Positions 24,495-33,907 of a stretch of 38,648 bases of DNA are shown here, one piece after another; positions within the stretch are counted from its first letter, which is position 1; each line of letters begins with the position of its first letter. The DNA lies in contig CAKRSS010000017.1 in NCBI GenBank assembly GCA_934401725.1, forward strand, positions 1-38,648. The letters run 5' to 3'. The position numbers and the translations under genes are program-made. The notes beneath the pieces were generated by a model. That model did no database searches and had not been told where the DNA came from. It was given only the letters and a program-made list of their open reading frames with translations. Origin of the DNA: an uncultured Eubacteriales bacterium (lineage in GTDB: Bacteria > Bacillota > Clostridia > Oscillospirales > CAG-272).

Positions 24495-25472
24495 TCAATC
24501 ACGTCTCTGATAGAACACGAACGCTGACAGGATACCCGCCACAAGAGCGATTATCAGCATGACTATCAGGAAGTACATCCACGACATTGCCGAGCTTATG
24601 ACGTTACCGTCGGTCTTTTCGTAGGCCGATGAAATAAACTTCATAACCACGTTGGAATCCGTGGTGAACGAGTCTATTATCGTATAGATCGCGTTAACAA
24701 GTATCATAGGACTTATCATAGGAAGCGTTATCTTCCAGAAGGTCTCCCAACCTGTTGCACCGTCTATCTGGCAGGACTCGTAAATAGCAGGTGAAATCGA
24801 CTGCAGGCCGGCGAGGAAGATAAGCATCTGAACGCCGGAGCGGTTGACTATGTCGTAAATGTTGTTGATTGCGCTTGTGACGTATTCAACGATTCCGGTT
24901 CCGATTTTCATGTTGGCAAATAGTCGTTCAATGTCTATCGCCGACACGATTTCGGCGGCCGTGTTGGTGCTTGTACCGGTGTTGATACCGTCCTCATCCT
25001 CCATGTAGTCGGACAGAATGTTCTGCGACTCGATGGACTCCATGATACCTGTCGAAAGTATAACGGGGATGAAGAATATCGCACGGAACACCGCACGTCC
25101 GGCCATCTTCTGGTTAAGAAGAACGGCCATGAAGAGTGAGAAAATGATAATTGCAGGGATGTCGAACGCCAGCTCCTTAAGACCGGAGAGCAGCGTGGTC
25201 ACGAAGTCGGGATCCACGAACAGCGCCTGGCGATAGTTTTCGAACCCCACGGGGATGAGGTTGTAGCCTCCCCCCGCGAGAATCTCGATGCGATAAAAGC
25301 TGTATCTTATCGAGTCGAAAATGATGGGCAGATAAATGAGAAGAAATCCAACAGCGAAAGGAAGTATGAACAGCCATCCGGCTCGTGCCTTTTTTGCGTC
25401 CAGGGAAACTCCGCGCTTGCGTTTCTTGGGTTTCGGCGCAGCTGTTTTCTGAAGCTTTGCTTCATTTGTCAT
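24495..25472 (-). CDS. Sugar ABC transporter permease B1 (MalF/UgpA type)
   Basis: This 325-residue membrane permease has a basic N-terminal tail and six predicted helices. The EAA loop is YESCQIDGATGWETFWKITL followed by P. An extracytoplasmic loop of about 60 polar residues (about 160-220, with MEDEDGINTGTSTNTAAE) is larger than in standard MalF-like sugar permeases of this size and may contact the DUF5696 protein or another surface partner (inference). GAGGTG precedes the start. It lies 21 bp downstream of the DUF5696 gene and 17 bp upstream of permease B2. Confidence 0.92.
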   Translation of the reverse strand: MTNEAKLQKTAAPKPKKRKRGVSLDAKKARAGWLFILPFAVGFLLIYLPIIFDSIRYSFYRIEILAGGGYNLIPVGFENYRQALFVDPDFVTTLLSGLKELAFDIPAIIIFSLFMAVLLNQKMAGRAVFRAIFFIPVILSTGIMESIESQNILSDYMEDEDGINTGTSTNTAAEIVSAIDIERLFANMKIGTGIVEYVTSAINNIYDIVNRSGVQMLIFLAGLQSISPAIYESCQIDGATGWETFWKITLPMISPMILVNAIYTIIDSFTTDSNVVMKFISSAYEKTDGNVISSAMSWMYFLIVMLIIALVAGILSAFVFYQRRD

Positions 25473-25493
25473 TTTGCGGTCACCTCGCTTTCA

Positions 25494-28400
25494 TCAGTTG
25501 TAGAACACAACATAGCCCGACTGGGGTATTGTGTACTTGATTCCGTCAATAACGACTGTAACATCGAAGAAGTTGTAGTTGAGAATGAAGGTCTTGTAGG
25601 CCAGGTATCTGCCGTTTGCATCGACGTCACCGAAGGTCACCTTGACGATGTTGCCGTCGTCGTTGGTGTACTTGGTGTACTCGTAATCGGGATTTGTAAC
25701 CGTGGGCTCATCGGTGGTGTCGTCGCCGGTAGTGGTACCGTCGCCGGTTGTCTCATCACCGGTCTCGTCGCCGGTTGTGGGAGTCGTGGGCACGGGTTCG
25801 GGCTCGGGCTCAGGCTCGGTGACTTCCTCGATAACGACGTACTCCTTCGCGAGCTCTGCGCTCTCGGCGTAGGTTGCGCTTACGGTTTCAAGAGCGGCAT
25901 CGACGTTAGCCTCGTTTGCCACAGCAGCGGCAAGGGACTCGGTAGCGGCGGTCTTGAGCGCGTCGCTGATGCCTGCGAGTTTGTTGAGCGTCTCCATAGC
26001 GGTCTTTGCGGCATCGACTGCCTCATTTGCTGTCGTAGACGCATCGACGACCTTGTTCTTCTCATCGAGAACCTTCTGCAGCGAGTTCTTAAGAGCGGTC
26101 TTTGCGGAGGTCAGCGAGTTGTTGGCTCTGGTTGCCGCGGTGGACGCGGTGTTGTACTCTGCCTTGGCAGTGTTCATCAGCGTACCGGCCTCGGTAGCGG
26201 CGGCCTTATCGGCTGCGGTTGCGGTGTCGAGAGCGGCCTTTGCGGTTGCCTCGGCGTATGCGGCCTGAGCGTTCTCGTAAGCCTTGAAGGCGGCTTCCTT
26301 AGCGGCGTCTGCCTCTTCGGCTGTGGCCTCGGCCTTCCTGACGTTCTCGAGTTTGATCTTGACGTCCTCGGCGCGGGTCACGGAGCTTGCAACAGCCTTC
26401 TCGGCGGCTACGACGAGGTCTGCGACCTTGGAGTCAACGCTGATGGCGATGGCTGCGGACGCATACTCGGTAGCCTTAGCTGCGAACTCTGCCGTAGCGG
26501 CTGCGTTCTTCTCTGCACTGTCGGCGTACTCGACGGCGGCCGCCTTGATGGCGTCGGTCGCGCTGGCGACGGTTGCGAGGAAGTCGGAAGCGGTACGGGA
26601 CTCAGCCGCGAGCGTGTTTGCCTGCTTGGAGGCGTTGACAGCGTTGTTATACGCGGTGGTCGCAGAGGTGAGTGCGGTGTTCAGCTCCTTGGTGGCGTTG
26701 TCCATGGCGGTCTTGGCGTCACGGGTTGCCTTCTGAGCGGCGGTGTACTCGGTTCTTGCGGCGGTCTCGGCGGCAGCGGCAGCATCGGATGCGGCCTTGG
26801 CGGCGGCGGTTGCTGCTTCGTCTGTGCCCTTGAAGGCCTCGTTGTAGGCGGCCTTAGCGGCGGTAGCGGCGTCCTTAGCGGCGTTGTAGGCGTTAAGGGC
26901 GGCTTCCTCTGCGGCGACGGCGGCCTCATGAGCGGCCTTGGTTGCGGGAACATTTGCAAGAGCGGCCTCGATTGCCGCGATAGAGCCCTCGGTGGACTCA
27001 GCCGCGGCCCTGGCGGTCTCAAGCAGAGCCTCGACCTTGGCGGCGTTGTTCTTTGTGACCTGACGTGCGGTCAGAATGTCCTTGACTGCCTGGTTTGCGG
27101 CGTTCTGCTCAGCCTTGGCGAGTGCTTCGGCCAGCTCCTTCTCGGCAGCGGCGATGTCAGCGGCGATTTCGTCGTTATCGGGAACACGTTCGCCGATAAG
27201 GAACTCATGGCCGATGATCAGCTTATCCTGAACGTCAGAGAGCAGGGTGTTGAGCTCCTTGTAGAGCGAAACCAGCTCGCTGTACCAGATGTCGTAACGG
27301 ACGGAGTAGTATTTGCTGAGGTAGGAGTCGTCCTTGAGCAACGTGGTATTGTCATACGACAGCACGAAGGAGGGCGACGCACCGTTCTCAATGGTTCTCA
27401 GTTTTGCGTAGCCGATGTTACCTTCCATGTTCAGCGCCTTACCTGCGAAGCGGATGTTGCCGTGCAGAACAATGCCGAGGAAAGGAACGGAGTTGGAGGA
27501 CTTATTGAGGCGGCTGGAGTCGAGCGAGACATCGAGGATGTGATCGACGTACTTCCAGGTGTAGGCGTTACCGCCGGTGGTCATGACGCTGTCATAATTC
27601 TCGGTGAGGTAAGCCAGAGCCTCGATTGTGTACTCCTTGGAGTCCTCGCGGTTGTAAGGATCGTCCTCATCAAAGTCGGAGTTCAGATCAGAGCCCAGCG
27701 TGCCGACGGAAATGTTTCCGTAGCCGTATTTGAGGTAATTCTGAGTGAATTTCTCGTAGAAATGCGAGAAATATGCGGGGGAAATCGCCATCTGGAAGTA
27801 GCTGACGAAAGTCTGATAGGTTGCGCTGTACTCACGACGTGAGGTGTAGCGGTTATCTATCGTCTTAACCAGGTGCTTCTTGGTGCTCAAACCATCGAAG
27901 TAGCCGAATCTCTGAGCGTAGACGAAGTCGACGTCAGGGAAGAGGCCGAAGCCCTTCTCCTTTGCGTAGGCAACCAGCTCCTCAAAGCCGCTCTTGCCGC
28001 CAACGGCCTTCTCCCACTTTGCCTTGTAGGGCACGGTGGAGTACATACCGCCGTTGAGGTAACCGGTGAGCTTGAAGTTGATGTTGGAGATGCCGTCTGC
28101 GGACAGCTGATCGTACATCGTCTTGATGTCTGCGAAGGAGGTGAGCGCCACCTTGGTGTTGACCGGTATGGAGAGCACCTTCTCGATCGTCTCCAGCGAG
28201 CCGAAGGTCTCGATGTAGAGCGGGATGTTGTCGGTCAGCTCCTTTTCGGAGAGACGTGTGAGCGTTCCGTTTGCGGTGAGGTAATCGCGGTAAGCGTTTG
28301 CCATGCCCATGTAGGTCGGCTCGTAGTATTTTTCGATTTCCTTTTCGGCAGCGATGTCGCTGTCGGTCAGCATGATGTAGCGAATCTTGTAGTTGCCCAC

Positions 28401-29855
28401 GTACTTACGGGGAGAGACGACGGTCTGCGTCGAGTTGGTACCGACGGAGATGGCGTCCTTCATGTTGTAGGTATCCTTGGGTCTCGGATAGAACTTCATC
28501 TGCATGGTGTTGTACTTGTTCAGCGAGCCGGCGTGGTAGGTGTAGAGCTCGGCCATAGCGTCACCCTCTTCGATGATCGCCGTGTAGCCGCGGCTTACCT
28601 GCCTATCCTGCTTGATGATGGAACCGTCGACCGTAATTTCATCGGTCGTGTTCTCGTTTGCAACAAGTCCGAACACAGGGTAGCGGATGGTCTCCTGCTG
28701 ACGGCCGGTGATGTCGATGTAGGCGAAGTCGAAGCCATAGACCTTGCCGCTGAGGTTTGTGATGCTGCTTCCGGAAAGCTCCTCAAAGCGGAACAGCGAG
28801 CCGGAACCGTCAGGCATGAAGGTATAGCCGGTCTGAACGTTTTTCTTGTCGCTTCCGGAATAGTTAGCGCCCGCACCCATGTAGGGCAGGATGCTTACGT
28901 TTTCCATACGGTACTCGGACTCATCGAATCGGATACCGTTTGCGGGAAGACGAACGGTCATGCCGCCGGCATCCAGCGTGTACTCAAGAGCCATCTTGAA
29001 CAGAGCGGGTGCGCGGTCGCTTCCCTCGTACTCTGTCTCGGCGTGGTCCTTGTCGAGCTGCTCGTAGGTGTAAAGCGGGCAGTAGGTTTTGATGAGCGCC
29101 TCAATACGACGCAATTCTGTTTCGGATGCGGTCGGGTCGAAGATGTAGATAGCCATCTTTTTAGTGATGGGGAAGGCCGCATAAAGCTCGGCCTTAGCGC
29201 GCTCGGAAGCAAGAGCACTCGGATCCTTGAGCAGGTAGTAAGCAGCCAGCTTTCTGAACATGAAGTCGTCTGATCCGAGAGCCTCGGCTGCGACATTCAG
29301 AATCTCAGACTCGAATCTCTCCTTGCGGATGTAGCGGGGGACCAGCATTCTGGTCTCCTCACGACCGATGGTGTACTCAACGCGGATACCGCCCTTGATA
29401 TTCTTGACCTTTATCTGACCGCGGTAGCCGGCTTCGTTGAAGCTGTAAAAATCCTTTGTGTTGCCGCTCCGGGTGTCGGTGTAGCGAACGCAGATCTGAG
29501 AGAGCACCTGCTCCTTGATGGAAGCGGAGGTTCCCTTAGAGGTCGCGACGTCCCAGGGGTTGGTGAAGAGTATCTGACCGGAGGCGGTATCAACGCAGGC
29601 CACCTCGCCGGAGAGCTCGTCGCTCCACAGCTGATAGCCGTCTTTTTCGAGCTTCAGCGTCATGGTGCGCAGCTTCTCTTCGGGGGTTGTATACTCTGTT
29701 GTGAGGTACTTCTTGAGTTTGTCCTCGGTGGACTCTTTGGGATCATCCTTCTTTGTCGATGTCGCGGAAACCTCGATCACCGACAGTCCGGCGAGTGCGC
29801 CGACAAGCATTATTGCAGTCAAGAGAGCAGACAACAATCTTATTAACTTTTTCAT
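25494..29855 (-). CDS. DUF5696 protein with a long alanine-rich helical insertion
   Basis: This is a 1453-residue secreted protein with signal peptide about 1-31. Residues about 60-880 match DUF5696: the N-terminal beta part with LWSDELSGEVACVD, MPDGSGSLFRFEEL and YPVFGLVANENT, then a barrel-like part (DGISNINFKLTGYLNGG, GFGLFPDVDFVYAQRFGY, GTLGSDLNSDFDEDD) resembling glycosidase TIM barrels. Catalytic function is unproven. Residues about 895-1335 are an alanine-rich, charged, helical stretch (repeated AAKAA, EAALxAY patterns), followed by a Pro/Glu and Thr/Gly linker. The protein resumes with a C-terminal beta segment (YKTFILNYNFFDVTVVIDG) typical of the family end. Usual family members are far shorter (about 850), so the helical part is an insertion. 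AGGAGG precedes the start. Confidence 0.9.
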   Translation of the reverse strand: MKKLIRLLSALLTAIMLVGALAGLSVIEVSATSTKKDDPKESTEDKLKKYLTTEYTTPEEKLRTMTLKLEKDGYQLWSDELSGEVACVDTASGQILFTNPWDVATSKGTSASIKEQVLSQICVRYTDTRSGNTKDFYSFNEAGYRGQIKVKNIKGGIRVEYTIGREETRMLVPRYIRKERFESEILNVAAEALGSDDFMFRKLAAYYLLKDPSALASERAKAELYAAFPITKKMAIYIFDPTASETELRRIEALIKTYCPLYTYEQLDKDHAETEYEGSDRAPALFKMALEYTLDAGGMTVRLPANGIRFDESEYRMENVSILPYMGAGANYSGSDKKNVQTGYTFMPDGSGSLFRFEELSGSSITNLSGKVYGFDFAYIDITGRQQETIRYPVFGLVANENTTDEITVDGSIIKQDRQVSRGYTAIIEEGDAMAELYTYHAGSLNKYNTMQMKFYPRPKDTYNMKDAISVGTNSTQTVVSPRKYVGNYKIRYIMLTDSDIAAEKEIEKYYEPTYMGMANAYRDYLTANGTLTRLSEKELTDNIPLYIETFGSLETIEKVLSIPVNTKVALTSFADIKTMYDQLSADGISNINFKLTGYLNGGMYSTVPYKAKWEKAVGGKSGFEELVAYAKEKGFGLFPDVDFVYAQRFGYFDGLSTKKHLVKTIDNRYTSRREYSATYQTFVSYFQMAISPAYFSHFYEKFTQNYLKYGYGNISVGTLGSDLNSDFDEDDPYNREDSKEYTIEALAYLTENYDSVMTTGGNAYTWKYVDHILDVSLDSSRLNKSSNSVPFLGIVLHGNIRFAGKALNMEGNIGYAKLRTIENGASPSFVLSYDNTTLLKDDSYLSKYYSVRYDIWYSELVSLYKELNTLLSDVQDKLIIGHEFLIGERVPDNDEIAADIAAAEKELAEALAKAEQNAANQAVKDILTARQVTKNNAAKVEALLETARAAAESTEGSIAAIEAALANVPATKAAHEAAVAAEEAALNAYNAAKDAATAAKAAYNEAFKGTDEAATAAAKAASDAAAAAETAARTEYTAAQKATRDAKTAMDNATKELNTALTSATTAYNNAVNASKQANTLAAESRTASDFLATVASATDAIKAAAVEYADSAEKNAAATAEFAAKATEYASAAIAISVDSKVADLVVAAEKAVASSVTRAEDVKIKLENVRKAEATAEEADAAKEAAFKAYENAQAAYAEATAKAALDTATAADKAAATEAGTLMNTAKAEYNTASTAATRANNSLTSAKTALKNSLQKVLDEKNKVVDASTTANEAVDAAKTAMETLNKLAGISDALKTAATESLAAAVANEANVDAALETVSATYAESAELAKEYVVIEEVTEPEPEPEPVPTTPTTGDETGDETTGDGTTTGDDTTDEPTVTNPDYEYTKYTNDDGNIVKVTFGDVDANGRYLAYKTFILNYNFFDVTVVIDGIKYTIPQSGYVVFYN

Positions 29856-29877
29856 TCTGTTTTCCTCCTATCTGCAA

Positions 29878-32025
29878 TTACAGTCGGTAATTGATCTCGA
29901 TAATGATGTTGGAGATGAAGCTCACGATCTTACCAAGCAGCGTCGTGAACAGAATACCAATGAACATTATGAAGGCCATGCCGACGACCGTTCCGAGCGT
30001 GGTAAGTACGCCCTTGAACAGCGAATAATCGTGAGTTACCATCATGCCGAGGAATATCAGCATTCCGGTCCAGATAAAGCCGAAGTTTACAAGCAGGTTG
30101 CACAGGTCAGCCTCGCTCGATGTCACGAAGTTGGAGATGATGGTGGCGGGGATGACTGTGAGTATCAGCGGCACCATGGAGTAGGAAATAGCGATTATGA
30201 TATCCTTGAAGCTGCCTTCACCGTCAAACAGAGTGGTGAGACACCAGTTCGCAATGGCGAACAGCAGGAAGGGCAGCAGCACGCTTATTGCCTGACCGAA
30301 AATTGAGGAGTATCTTCCCATGGGGTTCATGACGTAGCCCTGACCTATCGACTGATAGTAGAAGGCCAGCACCGTAATCACGAGGTAGACGACAGCCGCG
30401 CGGAGCGAGCCGCGTTTTTCGTGCTTGACGTCCCAGAAACCGTCAAAGGGATGCTTGATGATGTGGAAGGCGTAGAGCAGCTCTTCCTTGAAGGAACGGG
30501 AGCCGCCGGCGGTCGCCGCGCGCTTGTTGATCTTGTTCGCGTACTTCATGAACCTCGACCATGCAAACACGATAACGAAGATTATGATCGGAATGAGGTA
30601 AACAAACTTGGATATCCACTCCTTACGGACTTCCTTGTAGGCGTCGGAGTAGTTGGAGGTATCGTAGGCGGCCTTGTAATATTCCATAGCTTCATCGTAC
30701 TCACCGTTTCTGTACATCGCCTGACCGATGCCGATGTAGGCGGTGTCGAAGTTGGAGTTACGCTTCAGAATCTCGGTCCAGTTCTCGACAGCCATGTCGT
30801 ACTTACGGTTGTTCTGGTTTGCCAGAGCCTCGATAAGAATGTCGCCGTACTCTGTTCTCTGGTAGACGGTGAAGCTTTTGGCCTGGCTGTCGAGCACCAG
30901 CATGCTGTCGCCCTGGTAGGTGACTGCGGTGATGCTCTGAAGGCTTCCGAGCTGCTGACCCTTGTCGCCGAAGGCGAAGAGCAGGTTGCCGTCGAAGTCG
31001 TAGGTGAATATCTTGCAGCGCTTGGAGTCGATTATCGACCAGGTCTGCTCGGGTCCGACAGCTACGTCGGTAACACGGGAAGGACCGGCCTGATCCTGCG
31101 CCTGGCTGTAACGTGAGGTGTTGATTTCACCGGCAGGAGCCCAGAAGCCGTTGCGGCGCATGATTTCCTCACCTGCCGCGTTCAGCATCTTGACAGGCGA
31201 GTATTTGCTCTGCTTCTTTCTCGAGTCACCAGCCTTGGTCCTAAGGAATTTGCTTACGTTCTTATCGGCGATAGACGATGTGGTAACGTAAATGAAGCCG
31301 TCCTTGGTGATGGTGATGTTATTGAACTCAGTCGAGACGTTTGTGACGCTCAGCTCTCTCTGCTCGGCGGTCTGGAAGCGTCTCCAGAGTATCTGCCATG
31401 CGGAGAGCGAAACTGCCTGCGCACCGATGAAGCCGGTGAGCTGGCCGTCGGAGGTCATAACGATGATACCCTCGTAGGTTGTGGAGGAGACCACGAAAAT
31501 TCTTCCGTACTGGTCGACCGCCACAGCGACGGGCTTGTAAACCGCGTCATCATCGAACAGCGTGCTCTCGGGCTGGGGGATGATGTGATCGTAGTTGCCC
31601 TCTTTGTCGAAGGTAACTATGCGGTTTGCGTCGGTATCGCAGACGTAAATCATGTCATCGGTAACGAAGACGCCTGCGGGGTTGGTCAGCTCATCGTCGA
31701 TACCGTACTCGTTGACAAAGGTCTCGATGGTGAACTTGAGCTTATAGTAGCGGTCAAGAACGACTATGCGGTTGTTCTTGGCGTCTGCTATATAGACGTT
31801 ATTGTCGGCGTCGACCTCGAGGTCCTTAGGATCGGAGATAGCGTCCTTGAGTCCCATGTAGTCAGAGTCGACCGTCATGAGAGGAGTGTAGGCGTCCGGC
31901 GAGCTTAAGGCGAAGCCGTTGATACTGTAGGTGTAGGTCTGATAGGGCTTAGCGGCACTGACAGGGAGTGAGAACAGCATGACAGCCACAAACACGAGAC
32001 ATATTATAGATGTAACTTTTTTCAT
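29878..32025 (-). CDS. NHL-type beta-propeller / TPR / YIP1-domain membrane protein
   Basis: The protein has 715 residues. A signal peptide (1-25) is followed by NHL-like repeats to about 395 (ISDPKDLEVDADNNVYIADA, NNRIVVLD, LTNPAGVFVTDDMIYVCDTD, YKPVAVAVDQYGRIFVVS), predicted to form an extracytoplasmic propeller. A TPR-like helical pair (about 405-470: AYIGIGQAMYRNGEYDEAME) precedes a membrane helix (about 476-494). A YIP1 domain with about five helices fills 530-705. The layout suggests an outward-facing sensor or docking module on a membrane platform. It lies between the two permease pairs of one operon, so a role in assembling or gating the importer is an inference. GGAGGAG precedes the start. 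Confidence 0.9.
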   Translation of the reverse strand: MKKVTSIICLVFVAVMLFSLPVSAAKPYQTYTYSINGFALSSPDAYTPLMTVDSDYMGLKDAISDPKDLEVDADNNVYIADAKNNRIVVLDRYYKLKFTIETFVNEYGIDDELTNPAGVFVTDDMIYVCDTDANRIVTFDKEGNYDHIIPQPESTLFDDDAVYKPVAVAVDQYGRIFVVSSTTYEGIIVMTSDGQLTGFIGAQAVSLSAWQILWRRFQTAEQRELSVTNVSTEFNNITITKDGFIYVTTSSIADKNVSKFLRTKAGDSRKKQSKYSPVKMLNAAGEEIMRRNGFWAPAGEINTSRYSQAQDQAGPSRVTDVAVGPEQTWSIIDSKRCKIFTYDFDGNLLFAFGDKGQQLGSLQSITAVTYQGDSMLVLDSQAKSFTVYQRTEYGDILIEALANQNNRKYDMAVENWTEILKRNSNFDTAYIGIGQAMYRNGEYDEAMEYYKAAYDTSNYSDAYKEVRKEWISKFVYLIPIIIFVIVFAWSRFMKYANKINKRAATAGGSRSFKEELLYAFHIIKHPFDGFWDVKHEKRGSLRAAVVYLVITVLAFYYQSIGQGYVMNPMGRYSSIFGQAISVLLPFLLFAIANWCLTTLFDGEGSFKDIIIAISYSMVPLILTVIPATIISNFVTSSEADLCNLLVNFGFIWTGMLIFLGMMVTHDYSLFKGVLTTLGTVVGMAFIMFIGILFTTLLGKIVSFISNIIIEINYRL

Positions 32026-32043
32026 TTGTTTCTCCTCCTCTCT

Positions 32044-32916
32044 TTAGTCCTTCATACCACTGGAGCCGTAGGTTTCGATGATGTTCGACTGGTTGATAAC
32101 GAACACCGTGATAGGAACGAGCATCATAATGACTGTTGCCGCAGCGGATGCACCGGCACGCTTGATACCGCCTGCGGTGATCTGCGAAATGGCGTAGTTG
32201 AAGGATTTCAGCTGCTCGGAATGGATGTAGATGGAAGCACCTGCGTTCCACAGATCCTGGAAGCTGTAAATAATCAGCGTCAGCCATGCGGGCTTAACCA
32301 TGGGCATTGCGATGGTCCAGAAGGTCCGGAACTCGCTTGCACCGTCGATACGGGCACTCTCAAGCACTGAATCGGAGACGGCGGTGTCCATGAAGTTTTT
32401 CATGAGGTAAAGCCCCAGGGTTGTAGAGAACGCGGGTATAATGATAGCCCAATATGTGTCGACCCAACGAAACGCGCTCATGATGATGAAGCGGGTAACT
32501 CCGGTAACTGTGGAGTGGAACATCAGTGAGGTACGAACCAGCTTGAACATCCACTTGTGGCCGGGGAAATTAATCTTCGACATTGCGTATGCACACATTG
32601 AGGCGCACAGAAGGTGTCCCGCGGTACCTGAAACCGAAGTAAACACGGTGTTGAATATGTACCGGGTGAAGGGCACCCAAGACGTGTTCATGAGGTTGAA
32701 CAGATCCTTAAAGTTCTTGAATGTCGGGCTTGTAACAAAGAAGCGGGGCGGGAATCTCCACAGCTCATCGAGGGGCTTCAGTGACTGCATCACGACGTAA
32801 AGCATCGGGAGGAACATGAACGCACCAAGGATTGCAAGGATTATTGTGATACCGGTGTCTCCGCCGACTGAACGAGCGAGGACAACCTTATGTTTTCTTG
32901 TTCTCAGTTTTGCCAT
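32044..32916 (-). CDS. Sugar ABC transporter permease A2 (MalG/UgpE type)
   Basis: This 290-residue permease has six predicted helices and the EAA loop ARIDGASEFRTFWTIAMP. Length and motifs are normal for the CUT1 sugar permease group. It starts 1 bp after the stop codon of permease A1; its ribosome binding site (AAAGGTAGGG) lies in the end of that gene, so the two are translated together. Partner of permease A1. Confidence 0.95.
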   Translation of the reverse strand: MAKLRTRKHKVVLARSVGGDTGITIILAILGAFMFLPMLYVVMQSLKPLDELWRFPPRFFVTSPTFKNFKDLFNLMNTSWVPFTRYIFNTVFTSVSGTAGHLLCASMCAYAMSKINFPGHKWMFKLVRTSLMFHSTVTGVTRFIIMSAFRWVDTYWAIIIPAFSTTLGLYLMKNFMDTAVSDSVLESARIDGASEFRTFWTIAMPMVKPAWLTLIIYSFQDLWNAGASIYIHSEQLKSFNYAISQITAGGIKRAGASAAATVIMMLVPITVFVINQSNIIETYGSSGMKD

Positions 32917-32917
32917 G

Positions 32918-33865
32918 TTACTGCCCTACCTTTGAAAGAACTTTACGCACCAGACTGTTGGAGCCTATCATTATGATAAACAATATAACAGCGATAGTGG
33001 ATGAGTAACCGTATTCAAGTCGCTGACTTCCGTAGTCCTCGAGGTGGTGCATAATGGTATGCGCGCAGTAGTCGACGGATGGGAAGCCGCACAGCGCGGT
33101 AACGATTCCGCCGAAGCCGAAGGACTGTGTTATAGCCATGACCGCACCGAACATCAGATGCTGCTGCATCTGAGGCAGGGTTATGTACCACAGCTCCTGC
33201 CAACGGTTCTTGACACCGTCGACCGCGCCGGCCTCGTAAAGCTCCTGACGGACGCCCTGAAGACCTGCGATAAACGACAGGAACGAGGTACCGAGTGACG
33301 TCCACAACGCAACCACTATACAAAGCGGCATGACGTATTTCTTATCCTCAAAGAACTGAATTTCCTTGTCGATAAGTCCGAGCTGGAGCAGCCAGGCGTT
33401 GACCCAGCCGTAGGAGTCACCGGAGAACAGGGTACCCCAGATGAGGTACACCTGGCCGGAGATGGAAGGTGCGTAGAATATAAGTGTAACGATAGCTCTG
33501 ATCTTCGGCGACAGCTCATTGATGAACCATGCGACGAGGAATGACATGAGGTAGGACGCAGGTCCTACGATGACTGCGAACACGAAGGTGTTCTTGCAGC
33601 AAAGCAGGAATATATCGTCGTCAAGGAACAGCCGGATGTAGTTGTCAACGCCGACGAAGTTCGGTATCTGCATCATGTTGAAGTCGGTGAAGCTGATTAC
33701 CACCGACAAAAGCACCGGCGTGACTGTGAATATTGTGAACAGGATCATGTAGGGCGCGATGAGGAGGTAAGCCACCTTATTGCGCTTCATTTCCTTCCAT
33801 ATCCACTCACGGCGAGTCATATCCTTGCGAGAAACCGCTTTCTTTTCTGCCGTTTTCTGTGACAT
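32918..33865 (-). CDS. Sugar ABC transporter permease A1 (MalF/UgpA type)
   Basis: This 315-residue CUT1-type permease has a basic N-terminus (MTRREWIWKEMKRNKVAYLL), six predicted helices and the EAA loop ELYEAGAVDGVKNRWQELWY followed by ITLPQM. It has compact extracytoplasmic loops, unlike permease B1 of the same operon. AAGGAG lies about 9 nt before the ATG. It is second in the operon, 42 bp after the solute-binding protein gene, whose product should deliver ligand to the A1/A2 pair. Confidence 0.95.
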   Translation of the reverse strand: MSQKTAEKKAVSRKDMTRREWIWKEMKRNKVAYLLIAPYMILFTIFTVTPVLLSVVISFTDFNMMQIPNFVGVDNYIRLFLDDDIFLLCCKNTFVFAVIVGPASYLMSFLVAWFINELSPKIRAIVTLIFYAPSISGQVYLIWGTLFSGDSYGWVNAWLLQLGLIDKEIQFFEDKKYVMPLCIVVALWTSLGTSFLSFIAGLQGVRQELYEAGAVDGVKNRWQELWYITLPQMQQHLMFGAVMAITQSFGFGGIVTALCGFPSVDYCAHTIMHHLEDYGSQRLEYGYSSTIAVILFIIMIGSNSLVRKVLSKVGQ

Positions 33866-33907
33866 GTGCTCTTTCTCCTTATATAGATTTCTTCATTTTA
33901 TTATATA

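Noticed and set aside
25954..29273. Long plus-strand frames opposite the DUF5696 gene
   Set aside because: They mirror the alanine-rich and codon-biased minus-strand gene, lack ribosome binding sites and show no family match.
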